Part shown: positions 44,491 to 55,120 of the stretch, piece after piece
How positions within the stretch are numbered: position 1 is the stretch's first letter
Layout of the letters: each line of letters starts with the position of its first letter
Assembly: GCF_900176515.1 (NCBI RefSeq)
Contig: NZ_FWXV01000003.1
Coordinates: 744,001-808,000, forward strand
Length of the DNA stretch: 64,000 nt
Direction: 5' to 3'
Source of the DNA: Kibdelosporangium aridum
Lineage (GTDB): Bacteria; Actinomycetota; Actinomycetes; Mycobacteriales; Pseudonocardiaceae
Translations under genes and position numbers: made by a program
Notes under the pieces: generated by a model
The model's input: the letters and a program-made list of their open reading frames with translations, nothing else
Told to the model about the DNA's origin: nothing
Database searches by the model: none

Positions 44491-45638
44491 ACGTCCGTCA
44501 ATGCCGAAGCGAAGGCCGAAATGTCCGACGGCGAGACGAAGTAGTGCGGCGAAGCCCGGACCAGCGACGTGAGCCCGCGCCGGGTCATGTCGTACTGGGT
44601 CGAGGTCGAGTACGTCACCGACGTCGCGATCCCCTTGTCCCACAACCGGTCTCGTACTTCCTCCGCGGACTTCCCTGCCTTGGTGAAGCTCACGATCCCG
44701 CACTGCTCACGGCCGAGGTCGTGCACCGAAACCCCAGCGATCGAGGCAAGGGATTCCCTGGTCAGCGCGGCATTCGAAGACACAGCCGAAGCGATCGAGG
44801 ACATCCCGAGCCGCAAGGCGTACTTCCCCGCCGCGATCAGGCCCAGGCGCTCGGCCACGCCGTACTCCCACAACTCGAACCCGCGCGCCCCAGGAGCGAG
44901 GGTGAAGCGGTCGGGGAACTCCCATACCGCCGCCTTGCCGTCGATCAGCCGGGGCCGCAGGCCTGACTGATCACGAATCACAAGCACACCCGTACCACGG
45001 GGCCCGCGAAGCCACTTCCGGCCGGTCCCGGTGATCACGTCAACACCCAGCTCAGCCGCGTCAACCGGCAACTGCCCAATCGACTGGCACGCGTCCAGCA
45101 GCACCAAAGCTCCCACCGAGTGCGCAGCCTCGACCACCGGTTTCACCGGGTTCACCAGGCCGCCATTGGTGGGCACGTGCACCAGCGACACCAGCTTCAC
45201 CCGCGAGTCCAGCATGTCCCGCAAGGCGTCGACGTCGACCACACCGGAAGCGTCCGACGGGATCGGCTCGATCTTGATCCCGAGGTTGAGCAGGCCCAAC
45301 GCGTTGCTGTGGTACTCGACCTCGGTGACCAGCACACGGTCACCGGGCGACAACCCCATCGCGTCCACCGCTGCCAGCCAAGACCGCGTGGCGCTGTCGG
45401 TGAACGCCACCTCATGGGGCTCGCAGCCAAGTAAGGAAGCGAAGACGGAATAGCCCTCTTCCAGGGAGTCCGCTCGCTCCGCGGCGGCACGGTAGCCGCC
45501 TATCTCGGCTTCACGCCGTAAGTGCGACAGGACCTCGTCGAGCACCGGTGAAGGCGGCAGCGACGAGCCCGCGCTGTCGAGGAAGATCAGGTCATGGCAG
45601 CCAGCAGTGTCCGCGCGTACCGCGCCAAGATCGATCAC
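44487..45638 (-). CDS. class-V PLP aminotransferase (cysteine-desulfurase/isopenicillin-epimerase-like)
   Basis: 383 residues. FLDSAGSSLPPSPVLDEVL, VLVTEVEYHSNALG, LVLLDACQSIGQLPVDA and the PLP lysine in GTGRKWLRGPRGTG are present. No SufS-type active-site cysteine loop was recognised, so the reaction may be a racemase, epimerase or C-S lyase. Start GTG at 45638, 10 bases after the stop of the binding-protein gene, giving a possible two-gene unit. Confidence 0.85.
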   Translation of the reverse strand: MIDLGAVRADTAGCHDLIFLDSAGSSLPPSPVLDEVLSHLRREAEIGGYRAAAERADSLEEGYSVFASLLGCEPHEVAFTDSATRSWLAAVDAMGLSPGDRVLVTEVEYHSNALGLLNLGIKIEPIPSDASGVVDVDALRDMLDSRVKLVSLVHVPTNGGLVNPVKPVVEAAHSVGALVLLDACQSIGQLPVDAAELGVDVITGTGRKWLRGPRGTGVLVIRDQSGLRPRLIDGKAAVWEFPDRFTLAPGARGFELWEYGVAERLGLIAAGKYALRLGMSSIASAVSSNAALTRESLASIAGVSVHDLGREQCGIVSFTKAGKSAEEVRDRLWDKGIATSVTYSTSTQYDMTRRGLTSLVRASPHYFVSPSDISAFASALTDV

Positions 45639-45648
45639 ATACTTCAAG

Positions 45649-47253
45649 CTACCTTGGCTGCCAGCGGGAGAGGTTCCACCAGGCGCCCCACGTCGCGTCC
45701 TGGCTGTCGGCGTCCACGACCGCCTGGTAGCCCGTCCAGTTGCGGCGCAGCACGTACGTGTGCTCCAGACCGACGAGCGCGACCATGCTGGGTGCCTCGA
45801 TGTACGTGCGCTGCATCTTGCGGTACTCGGCGACGCGTTGCGCCGGGTCGGACATCGCGCGAGCCGTGTCCAGGGACGTGGTGATCTTGGCGTCACTGCC
45901 GCGCATCAACGGATACAACGACAGGTCAGGGTCGAACGGGTCGCCCGCGCCGACAATGGATGCCTCGCCTGCGTTCGCAGCGCCCACGCGCGTCTGGACC
46001 TTCACGCCGACGGCGTCCGCATCGGCGGCGAAAGCCGTGGCCAGGTCACGCGCAACGTTGTCGCCGGCCGGGTACGTCAGCGTGAACTGCGCGGCGACAC
46101 CGTTCTTGGTTCGAATGCCGTTCGACCCGACAACCCAACCGCCTGTGTCGAGGAACGACTTCGCGGTCGGCACGTCGTAGGAGAACTTGGCCGTCGGCTC
46201 ATAGAACTCAGCCAGAACAGGCGATACAGGGGTGAATGCTTCGATGCCGTGGCCCGCAAGCGGACCGTCGATCATCGCGCGACGGTTGACCGCGTAGTTC
46301 AACGCAAGCCGGATGGCCGGATCAACGGTTACCGGGTTGTCCGTCGGCATTCCGATCGCCCGAATCGCCGCGCTGCGCTGACGCAGCACCTGGAAGACCT
46401 CGGACTGCTCGAACGGCTTGGCCTGCGCGGGCGGCAACGCCGCGCTGTCCAGCTTGCCGTCACGGACCCGCTGCACGCGTGCGTCGTCATCGGGCACGAA
46501 CTCGACGGTCACCTTGGCGACCGTCGGGGCGCCGAGGTAGTAGGAAGTGTTGGCCCGCAACGTCATGCTCGCACCGCGTTGCCAGGATTCCAGCTGATAC
46601 GGCCCGGTGCCGACCGATTTCAGCCCGGTGACCGGCCCCGGCTCGGTCAACGTTTCGCTGGGCACGATCCCGAGCACCAGCAGGTCCAGGAAAGGCGCGT
46701 ACGGCTGGGACAGGTCGAACCGCACAGTGCTGCCGACCGGAACCGTCCGTGGCGGTGGCGCGACGCGGCTCGACGTCGTCGGTGGGGCGGTTGTCGTGCT
46801 CGTCGTGGTCGGTGGCGTGACCTCCGTGACGCCCGTGATCATGCTGTAGCGGTCACGCAACGGCGAGCCGAACGCGGGGTTGAGCAACGCCTGGTACGTG
46901 GCCACAACGTCCTTGCCGTCGAACGCGCTGCCGTCGTGGAACCGCACGTCAGCACGCAGTTTCACGGTCCATGACTTGCCGTCAGCCGACGGTGTCGGCA
47001 TCTGCGCGGCCAACGCCGTCCGCAGTGCCGAGTCCGACTGGTGCTCCAGCAGCCCGTCGAAGACCTGCGCGGAGCCGTGCACCCCGTACCCCGCCAACGG
47101 GTGCACGTTGGCGGGCTCGGACGGCACAGCGAGCACGAGGGCCGTGCTGTCCGTGCTGCCGGAGGCGGTCGGCGTCGGCGCCGCCGTGCAACCGACCAAG
47201 CCAAGGCCTGTGCAGAGCGCGACTGAGCTCAACAGGATTCGACGACTGGGCAC
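45649..47253 (-). CDS. ABC peptide/nickel-type substrate-binding lipoprotein (SBP family 5)
   Basis: 534 residues. Lipoprotein signal peptide with lipobox LVGC (Cys22), then a Ser/Thr/Pro linker. SBP-5 segments: VPSEPANVHPLAGYG, SWTVKLRADVRFHDGSAFDG, GTGPYQLESW and IRLALNYAVNRRAMIDG. It contains an unusual Thr-rich insert (TPPTTTSTTTAPPTTSS, near residues 150-170). No permease or ATPase adjoins, so it must use a transporter encoded elsewhere or act on its own. Substrate of Lgt. Confidence 0.92.
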   Translation of the reverse strand: MPSRRILLSSVALCTGLGLVGCTAAPTPTASGSTDSTALVLAVPSEPANVHPLAGYGVHGSAQVFDGLLEHQSDSALRTALAAQMPTPSADGKSWTVKLRADVRFHDGSAFDGKDVVATYQALLNPAFGSPLRDRYSMITGVTEVTPPTTTSTTTAPPTTSSRVAPPPRTVPVGSTVRFDLSQPYAPFLDLLVLGIVPSETLTEPGPVTGLKSVGTGPYQLESWQRGASMTLRANTSYYLGAPTVAKVTVEFVPDDDARVQRVRDGKLDSAALPPAQAKPFEQSEVFQVLRQRSAAIRAIGMPTDNPVTVDPAIRLALNYAVNRRAMIDGPLAGHGIEAFTPVSPVLAEFYEPTAKFSYDVPTAKSFLDTGGWVVGSNGIRTKNGVAAQFTLTYPAGDNVARDLATAFAADADAVGVKVQTRVGAANAGEASIVGAGDPFDPDLSLYPLMRGSDAKITTSLDTARAMSDPAQRVAEYRKMQRTYIEAPSMVALVGLEHTYVLRRNWTGYQAVVDADSQDATWGAWWNLSRWQPR

Positions 47254-47271
47254 ACCCGCACCCTAGCGTTC

Positions 47272-48129
47272 CTAAAGAACAGCCGCCGGGGTTTCCGCCG
47301 GAGCAAGATCCATCCCGATGTCCACGATCGGCGCGGAGTGCGTCAGACCTCCCACGGCCAGGTAGTGCACGCCCGTTTCGGCATATGCCCTTGCGACATC
47401 CAGCGTCAACCCGCCGGACGCCTCCAGTTCAGTGCGAGTACCCGCGGCCCGGCTGACTGCCTCGGCACACTGCTCTGGCGTGAAGTTGTCCAGCAACACC
47501 AGTTCCACGCCGAGGCCGAGCGCCTCGTCCAACTGGTCCAGGGTGTCCACCTCGACCTCACACGGCAGCTCCGGCGCGTGCCTGCGTGCGGCGGTGAAAG
47601 CCGCGGTGATCGACCCGGCGGCCAGTACGTGGTTGTCCTTGATCAGAACCGCGTCACCGAGGCCGAGCCGGTGGTTCTGGCCGCCGCCCATCCGCACGGC
47701 GTGCTTTTCCAACAGCCGCATGCCCGGCGTGGTCTTCCGGGTGTCCCGGATCACGCATCCAGTGCCCTCGATCGCATCCACCCAGGCCCGGGTCAGGGTC
47801 GCGACCCCGGACAAGTGTGAGACCAGGTTCAAGGCCGTGCGCTCGGCCGTGAGCAGGCCACGCAACGAGCCACGGACCACCAGGACAGGTTCGCCGGGCA
47901 CCATCGTCGTGCCGTCCGGAGCGAGCGTCAGGACTTCCAGATCGCCCACCCGGCGGCGAAAAACCGCCAACGCCGTCTCGTTGCCCGCGAGCACACCCGT
48001 CTTTCGCGGGGTGATCGCCGCGGTGCCGATGGCGTCGGCCGGGACCGTGGCCTCGGTCGTGACGTCAGGGCCGTACCGGAGGTCCTCGGCGAGCGCCCGG
48101 TCGACGACGGCAAGTGTCTCCTCGTTCAT
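47272..48129 (-). CDS. nadC: nicotinate-nucleotide pyrophosphorylase (carboxylating)
   Basis: 285 residues, makes NaMN from quinolinate and PRPP. RDTRKTTPGMRLLEKHAVRMGGG, NHRLGLGDAVLIKDNH, EVEVDTLDQLDEAL and ELEASGGL are complete. ATG at 48129 overlaps the nadB stop by 4 bases. Confidence 0.97.
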   Translation of the reverse strand: MNEETLAVVDRALAEDLRYGPDVTTEATVPADAIGTAAITPRKTGVLAGNETALAVFRRRVGDLEVLTLAPDGTTMVPGEPVLVVRGSLRGLLTAERTALNLVSHLSGVATLTRAWVDAIEGTGCVIRDTRKTTPGMRLLEKHAVRMGGGQNHRLGLGDAVLIKDNHVLAAGSITAAFTAARRHAPELPCEVEVDTLDQLDEALGLGVELVLLDNFTPEQCAEAVSRAAGTRTELEASGGLTLDVARAYAETGVHYLAVGGLTHSAPIVDIGMDLAPAETPAAVL

Positions 48130-49744
48130 GCCGCGCTCCTCAGCAAAGTGTTGGCCGCCAGCACGGGTTGGCCAGACGGGTTGAGCCGGACCGCGAGGCT
48201 GTGCTGCCATGTGGGTTCCGTGTCGGGGTAGTCGGTTCGCACGTGACAGCCACGGCTTTCCGTGCGTGCCGCGGCCGCCGCGATGAGGGCACGCGCCACC
48301 AAGGTCAACGCCGCGTCCTCGACCCGTTGCCTGGTCTTCAGCACAGTGTCCACTGCGGACACGTCAAGCACCGAGCCGACCACGGCGAGACCTTCGCCGT
48401 CTCGGCCGATCCCGGCGTAGCGGCTCATCACGCGTTGCAGCACATCGCGATCGGCGACCGGTGCCGTGGGCAATGGCGCCTTCACCGCCGTACGCGGATC
48501 CGCCAGCACGCACGCAGCGAGGTCCTCCGCGATCGCCCGCGCCGTACGGGATCCGACCACGAGCCCTTCAAGCAAGCTGTTGGACGCCAAGCGATTCGCA
48601 CCGTGCAGACCGGTTCGCGCGACCTCACCGACGGCGTAGAGACCGATCACGCCGGTTCGTCCGTCCACTGTGGCCGCAACACCGCCGCACGCGAAGTGCG
48701 CCGCGGGTGACACCGGGATCGGGTCCTTGGCCGGGTCCACACCGGCCGACTGGCAGGCCGCGAGCACGGTCGGGAAGCGCCGGCGGAACTCAGCCGCGTC
48801 CAAGTGGGTCGCGTCGAGGTAGACGTGGTCGTCTACGCCGCCCGGTTCCAACGCCATCCTGCGCGTGATCGCAGCGGAGACGACGTCACGGGGCGCGAGA
48901 TCCTCCAGCGGGTGCACACCTTTCATCACACGCTCCCCCAGAGCGTCGATGAGCACGGCACCTTCACCACGAACAGCCTCGGTCACCAACGGGCAGCGGC
49001 CACGCGCGCCCGGGCCCGTGTACAGCACGGTCGGATGGAATTGCACGAACTCGACATCCGCCGCGGGCGCACCAGCCCGGAGGGCCAACGCGAGCCCGTC
49101 CGCCGTCGCCACTTCGGGGTTGGAGGTCGCCTGGAACAACTGCCCCAGGCCACCCGTCGCCAGCAGCACGGCCGGCGCACTCACCACACCAGGAACACCA
49201 TTCGGGTCCAGTACAAGCAAACCGACGACCGCGCCCGTCGGCGTCCGGACGGTGTCGACCGCGATGTGGTTCTCCAGCAACGGAACACGCCCGTCCTGAG
49301 CCGCGGACAACAACGCCCGCTCGACCTCGGCTCCGGTCGCGTCACCGCCCGCGTGCACGACGCGGAAGGCGCTGTGCCCGCCTTCCCTGGTCCTGGCCAG
49401 CTTTCCGTCCGCACCGGGGTCGAAGACCGCGCCGAGCTTGCGCAGCCGCGTCACGGCCGTCGCGCCGTCCGCCAGGATCGCGGAGACTGCGTCGTTCTCG
49501 CAGAGGCCGACGCCCGCCACCAGCGTGTCCTCCACGTGTGCCGCGACCGAGTCGCCTTCGTCGTGCTCACCGGGCAGGACGACCGCGACACCGCCTTGGG
49601 CCCAGCGGGTGTTGCCCGCGCCCGCCGACGCCTTGGTGATCACCAAGACCCGCAGCCCGAGCTCACGGGCCTCCAGCGCCGCGGTCAGCCCGGCCACCCC
49701 GGTGCCGACGACGATCACGTCGGCTCTGGCCTCCCAGTGCGGGC

Positions 49745-49748
<4 letters not shown>
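48126..49748 (-). CDS. nadB: L-aspartate oxidase
   Basis: 540 residues, FAD enzyme converting aspartate to iminoaspartate. VIVVGTGVAGLTAALEA (FAD), NTRWAQGGVAVVL, FVQFHPTVLY, SPAAHFACGGV and GLHGANRLASNSLLE are intact. Start GTG at 49748 overlaps nadA. Part of nadA-nadB-nadC. Confidence 0.97.
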
Positions 49749-50743
<995 letters not shown>

Positions 50744-50777
50744 CAGGTCCTCCTAGCTCTGGGTCTCCCATCCCGAG

Positions 50778-50800
50778 GTTTTCGCCTAAGGATCGAAAAC
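50778..50800. promoter_or_regulatory. NrtR-type operator in the nadA/nrtR intergenic region
   Basis: GTTTTCG (50778-50784) and CGAAAAC (50794-50800) are perfect 7-base arms with a 9-base spacer. The site ends at the base before the nrtR ATG and is 34 bases from the nadA start, so it would control both genes. NrtR sites in other bacteria are inverted repeats of about this size upstream of NAD genes. Confidence 0.7.
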
Positions 50801-51505
50801 ATGGTTGATGCTACCACCGAGCCCCCCTTGCTCGGCCATGAGGTTTTGGCCGCGGTCCTGCAAGTGAGAGAGGAATCACTCCAGGTCCTGCTGTGGGAAA
50901 GGGCCAAAGAGCCACATATCGGCCGCTGGTCGCTACCCGGTGGCAGGCTGCGGCTGGACGAGGACATCGAGCACTCGATCCGCCGTCAGCTCGAGGAGAA
51001 GGTCGACGTGCGACAGCTGGCGCATGTGGAGCAGCTGGCCGTGTTCAGCGCTCCCGACCGGGTCCCCGGGCCACGCCTGGTCGCCTCGGCGTTCCTGGGG
51101 CTCGTGCCGTCCGACAACGACCCCGAGGTGCCGTCGGACACCCGCTGGCACCCGGTCGACTCCCTGCCCACGACGGCTTTCGACCACGAGGCGATCGTGC
51201 GGCGGGCCAGGCACCGGCTGCGCTCGAAGCTCTCGTACACCAACATCGGCTTCGCGCTGGCCCCACCGACCTTCACGATGTCCGAACTGCGGGAAATCTA
51301 TTCGGCCGCGCTCGGTTACAGCGTGTCCTCCACCAACCTGCAACGCGTGCTGTCCAGGCGCGGACTGCTCGAGCCAACCGGGGAAACCACCAAGCCGGGG
51401 CGGGCGGGTGGCCGCCCCGCGGCGCTGTTCAGGTTCACTGTGCGTGGCATGCAGGTCACCGACGAATTCGCGGTGTTGCGCCCGCCCGCTGCGAAAACGC
51501 GGTGA
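50801..51505 (+). CDS. nrtR: NrtR: Nudix-related regulator of NAD synthesis
   Basis: 234 residues. A Nudix-like N-terminal domain (GRWSLPGGRLRLDEDIEHSIRRQLEEKV) has a degenerate Nudix box, as in NrtR proteins that bind ADP-ribose but do not hydrolyse it. The C-terminal winged helix (MSELREIYSAALGYSVSSTN, LQRVLSRRGLLEPTG, GRPAALFRF) binds DNA. Divergent from nadABC, as for the mycobacterial homologue (Rv1593c). It should repress NAD synthesis until ADP-ribose rises. Confidence 0.92.
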   Translation: MVDATTEPPLLGHEVLAAVLQVREESLQVLLWERAKEPHIGRWSLPGGRLRLDEDIEHSIRRQLEEKVDVRQLAHVEQLAVFSAPDRVPGPRLVASAFLGLVPSDNDPEVPSDTRWHPVDSLPTTAFDHEAIVRRARHRLRSKLSYTNIGFALAPPTFTMSELREIYSAALGYSVSSTNLQRVLSRRGLLEPTGETTKPGRAGGRPAALFRFTVRGMQVTDEFAVLRPPAAKTR

Positions 51506-51523
51506 TACCCGTACTTTTGACTT

Positions 51524-52201
51524 GTGCCCGAGACACTTCCGCTGTTTCCCCTGCAGACAGTGCTGCTGCCGGGCGCGAACCTGCCCTTGCACATCTTCGA
51601 GCCGCGCTACCGGCAGCTGACCGTGGACCTGGTCACCGGGACCGTGCCGGAGAAGCGCTTCGGCGTGGTCGCGATCAAGGCACCGGTCACCGAGGAGGTC
51701 GACAAGGTCGACCAGCTACTGGCCGTCGGCTGCTCGGCGCTGCTGCGGCAGGCCACACGCCTGCCCGACGGCCGCTACGACATCATCACCACCGGTGAAC
51801 GCAGGTTCCGGCTGCTCGACCTGGACGCGACCAGTGCGCCCTACTTGGTCGGCACGGTCGAGTGGATCCCGGACACCGAGATCCCGTCCGGTACCGACCG
51901 GATCAACTCGCTGACCGAATCGGCCAGGGCGGCCTATCGCCGGTACTGCGAAACAGCTTGGGAACGTGAGGACTGGGACGAGCCCGCTGCCGACACCGAT
52001 ACGGCGGCGTTGGCTCACCTGCTGGCCGCCGACGCCCTGCTGCCCATGGAGGACCGCCAGGCGTTGCTGGAGGAGACGCGGCCGCTGCACCGGCTTCGGA
52101 TGGTCTATTCGCTGCTCACGCGAGAAGCAGGGATCATCGCGGCACTCCACGCTGTCCCTGCTCCCGCATCGGCCTTCTCGGCGCCTATGAACTTGAACTG
52201 A
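51524..52201 (+). CDS. LON substrate-binding (LAN) domain protein
   Basis: 225 residues: LPLFPLQTVLLPGANLPLHI and FEPRYRQLTVDL mark the N-terminal substrate-binding domain of Lon protease; no ATPase or peptidase domain follows. Stand-alone LAN proteins are common in actinobacteria and have no settled function. GTG start at 51524, 18 bases after nrtR. The 3' end overlaps the convergent serine hydrolase by 17 bases. Confidence 0.9.
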   Translation: MPETLPLFPLQTVLLPGANLPLHIFEPRYRQLTVDLVTGTVPEKRFGVVAIKAPVTEEVDKVDQLLAVGCSALLRQATRLPDGRYDIITTGERRFRLLDLDATSAPYLVGTVEWIPDTEIPSGTDRINSLTESARAAYRRYCETAWEREDWDEPAADTDTAALAHLLAADALLPMEDRQALLEETRPLHRLRMVYSLLTREAGIIAALHAVPAPASAFSAPMNLN

Positions 52202-53528
52202 CCTTTGGCGCGGCGCGCATTCCGATGTAGCAGTAGTCGTGGCCGTCCAACTCTGCGAACACCACGGGCATGTAGCCCTCGCTGAACGACGGTCCCGCGC
52301 CATCCGCGGCCCATACCGTCTCGGAGATCGGCACCATGTCCGCCTCGATCGTCGGAGCAAGCTCAGCCATGCCATCGACGAACTCGTACGACACGTGCGC
52401 GTCCTCGGTGACAGTGATGAGGACACCCTCGCGCTTGTACGTACCCGCGAACTTGCCGATGTCCACTGTGGGCGGTTGCTCGGCGGGTTCGAACGGCTCG
52501 GGCATCTTGACACCGGCGAGTTCGTCGAACAGCTCGCGGAACAGTGCCGAGTACAGCTGACGAGCGCCGCCGCCGTTGGTGGTCAACGCGATGGCGATGT
52601 TGGCGTCCGGGATCACCCGCAGATACGCGTACTGCCCCACCGCAGCGCCGTCGTGGCCGTAGCCGAAGCGACCGTCCCAGTCGTACAACGTCCAACCGAG
52701 ACCCCAGCCGTCAGCGCTGACCGTCCACTTGTCCGGCACGTCGACCTCGCGCCTCTGCATGGCCGCTACGGTTTCCGGCTTGAGTACGCCCGCACCGCCG
52801 TCGAGGTGCATCTTGGCCAACCGCACGATGTCTCCCGCCGAAGCGATGACCCGAGCACCCGGCCCGGCCGCACGAGGAATCAAGTCCCACGCGGGCGCGG
52901 GATCCGGGTACGCGCCCGGCTCGCCGAGGTGTGACATCGCCGCGCGGAAGCTCAACGCCTCCTCCGGCAGGGTCATCGAGTGGGTCAGGCCCAGCGGCTG
53001 GAACACCCGCTCCTTCAAGGCCTGATCCCACGTCTGGCCGGTCAGCACCTCGACGATCCGGCCGAGCGTCACGTATCCGACGCCGCTGTAGGACACCGCG
53101 ACCCCGGGCGGGCAGTCCATCGCCACGCCCTTCGCGGCCTGCACGTAGTTGGCCAGGCAGTCGTCGCCCCGGCCGCCGTCGTACATGAAGTCACACGTCA
53201 AACCGCTGGTGTGGCTGAGCAATTGGCGGGGCGTGATGGTCTTCGTGGCCTCAGGATCGGCCGTGGCGAACTCGGGCAGGATGCTCACCACCGGTGCGTC
53301 CAGGTCCAGCTTTCCCTCGTCGACCAGGGTCATCACCAGTGTCGCGGTGTAGACCTTGGCGATCGAGCCGAGCAGGTAGACCGAGTCCGGTGTGGCCTCG
53401 ACCCCGGTCCCCCGGTGCAGCACACCGCTGGCGAATTCGTGGATCTCGCCGTCGGCCAGGATCGCCAGCGACGCGCCGGGCACGTGGTAGGTCGCGCGCA
53501 GGTCGTCGAGCCGGTTCTGCCAGTTCAT
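52185..53528 (-). CDS. serine hydrolase (beta-lactamase/penicillin-binding family)
   Basis: 447 residues. SxxK nucleophile in YLLGSIAKVYTA, YSGVGYVTLGRIVE as the Tyr motif and the HDG-type third motif in GYGHDGAAVGQYAY. A C-terminal lipocalin-like extension (about 320-447: KFAGTYKREGVLITV) is typical of this group. No signal peptide. It follows the MFS gene by 25 bases and probably shares its transcript. Confidence 0.9.
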   Translation of the reverse strand: MNWQNRLDDLRATYHVPGASLAILADGEIHEFASGVLHRGTGVEATPDSVYLLGSIAKVYTATLVMTLVDEGKLDLDAPVVSILPEFATADPEATKTITPRQLLSHTSGLTCDFMYDGGRGDDCLANYVQAAKGVAMDCPPGVAVSYSGVGYVTLGRIVEVLTGQTWDQALKERVFQPLGLTHSMTLPEEALSFRAAMSHLGEPGAYPDPAPAWDLIPRAAGPGARVIASAGDIVRLAKMHLDGGAGVLKPETVAAMQRREVDVPDKWTVSADGWGLGWTLYDWDGRFGYGHDGAAVGQYAYLRVIPDANIAIALTTNGGGARQLYSALFRELFDELAGVKMPEPFEPAEQPPTVDIGKFAGTYKREGVLITVTEDAHVSYEFVDGMAELAPTIEADMVPISETVWAADGAGPSFSEGYMPVVFAELDGHDYCYIGMRAAPKVSSSS

Positions 53529-53553
53529 TGCTTTTCCTTCTGCGGGTAGGGGT

Positions 53554-55014
53554 TCAGACCAGGGCGGGCTGCGGGGCTTCGGTGTTCTTCTTGTCCCGCA
53601 TGACGATCAGGGCGACGGCGGCCGCGACCAGCACACCGATCCCGCTGATCACGAAGGTGGTGGACATCGCGTCGGTGAAGGCGGTCCGCGCGGTCTCGGC
53701 CAGGCCGGGCACCTGGATGGACTCGCCGATCGATGCCGGCGACCCCGCGGGCATCTCGGCGGTGAACGCGCCGCTCAGAATGCTGCCCAACGCGGCAACG
53801 CCCAGCGCCGCACCCAACTGCTGGATGGTGTCGTTCAACGCGGACCCGACACCCGCCTGCTCCGGCGGGACCGTGCCCATCAGTGCCGCAATGGCCGCGG
53901 GCACCGCCAAACCGCCACCGCAGCCCAGCACCAGCAGCGCGGCACCGATCGGCAGGAAGCCCGCGTCCGACGAGAGCGTCGACATCCAGAAGAACGCGAC
54001 AGCGTACAGCGACAGGCCGATCGCGGCCATCAGGCGGTTGCCGATCTTCTGGCCGAGCGTGGCGCCAAGACCGTTGCACACCAACGAACCCACGGCCATC
54101 GGCAGGAACGCCAGTCCGGCCTCGGTCGGCGTGAAGCCCAGCACGAACTGCAGGTACTGGGTGACCACGATCATCAGGCCACCGTTGCCGATCTGCGACA
54201 GCGTCAGCGCGAGGCTGCCGCCGCTGAAGTTGCGGGCCTTGAACAGGTTCAGCGGAACCATCGGCGACGGCGTGCGCTTCTCCCAGACCACGAACGTGAC
54301 CAGGCTGGCGACCGCGATGCCCAGCGGGACAAGGACATTCGGGTCGGTGAACGGGTACTTCGGCAGCTCGATGATCGTCCAGACGACGGCGGTCATGCCC
54401 AGCGCGGACAACACAGCACCCAGCGGGTCCGGCTTCTGCCACGGGCCCTTGGACTCCGGCATCAGTGCGACAGCGGCGATGATGGCCAGCACGGCGATCG
54501 GCACGTTGATCAGGAACACCGCACCCCACCAGAACCACGCGATCAGCGCACCGCCCAGCACCGGACCGCCCACGAAACCGACCGTCGCGGCGGCACTCCA
54601 CACGGCCATGGCCTTGGGACGCTCTTTGTCGTCGAAGACCGTGATCAGGATGGACAGCGTGCTCGGCATGATCAGCGCGCCGCCGATGCCCATCACCGTC
54701 CTGGCGATGATCAGTTGTGCCGGATCCGTGGCGAAGGCCGCCAGCAGCGATGAGGCGCCGAACGCGGCCAAGCCGATGATCATGACTTTCCGGCGGCCGA
54801 ACCGGTCACCGAGGCTGCCGGACGTGAGCAGCAAGCCAGCGAAAACCAGGATGTAGGAGTCCAGGATCCACTGGATGTCCTGCGGGCTCGCGCCCAGGTC
54901 CTCCGACAGCGGCGGCACCGCCACGGTCAGCACCATGTTGTCGATGACCAGCACCAATGTGCTGAGCACCAAGACCACCAAGATCCACCAGCGGCGTGGG
55001 TTCCGCTCTTGCAT
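53554..55014 (-). CDS. MFS multidrug efflux pump, DHA2 (14-span) family
   Basis: 486 residues. DNMVLTVAVPPLSEDLG, WILDSYILVFAGLLLTSGSLGD, RFGRRKVM, GIGGALIMPSTLS and VGPVLGG-type motif (FVGGPVLGGALI) are characteristic of EmrB/QacA-like proton antiporters. ATG at 55014. Divergent from a TetR gene with repeats between, a standard inducible-pump layout. The downstream serine hydrolase may modify the same compound. Confidence 0.93.
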   Translation of the reverse strand: MQERNPRRWWILVVLVLSTLVLVIDNMVLTVAVPPLSEDLGASPQDIQWILDSYILVFAGLLLTSGSLGDRFGRRKVMIIGLAAFGASSLLAAFATDPAQLIIARTVMGIGGALIMPSTLSILITVFDDKERPKAMAVWSAAATVGFVGGPVLGGALIAWFWWGAVFLINVPIAVLAIIAAVALMPESKGPWQKPDPLGAVLSALGMTAVVWTIIELPKYPFTDPNVLVPLGIAVASLVTFVVWEKRTPSPMVPLNLFKARNFSGGSLALTLSQIGNGGLMIVVTQYLQFVLGFTPTEAGLAFLPMAVGSLVCNGLGATLGQKIGNRLMAAIGLSLYAVAFFWMSTLSSDAGFLPIGAALLVLGCGGGLAVPAAIAALMGTVPPEQAGVGSALNDTIQQLGAALGVAALGSILSGAFTAEMPAGSPASIGESIQVPGLAETARTAFTDAMSTTFVISGIGVLVAAAVALIVMRDKKNTEAPQPALV

Positions 55015-55030
55015 CGGGCTCACTCCCCAG

Positions 55031-55075
55031 ATTGTGCGAACGTTGTTCCGTCGATGCGCACACTGTACGCACAAT
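55031..55075. promoter_or_regulatory. TetR-type operator region between pump and tetR
   Basis: ATTGTGCG (55031-55038) and CGCACAAT (55068-55075) are perfect inverted arms. Inside, TGCG at 55055-55058 pairs with CGCA at 55068-55071. GCGAAC is repeated three times across 55036-55100. The pattern suggests more than one repressor dimer in the 106-base divergent promoter region. Confidence 0.6.
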
Positions 55076-55120
55076 GCGAACAGTGATGCAAGAGCGAACA
55101 TCGTGCGCTACTGTGAGCAC

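Noticed and set aside
53294..54856. Plus-strand 520-codon open frame opposite the DHA2 pump
   Set aside because: Ser/Pro/Ala-rich antisense frame; the pump on the minus strand has clear motifs.
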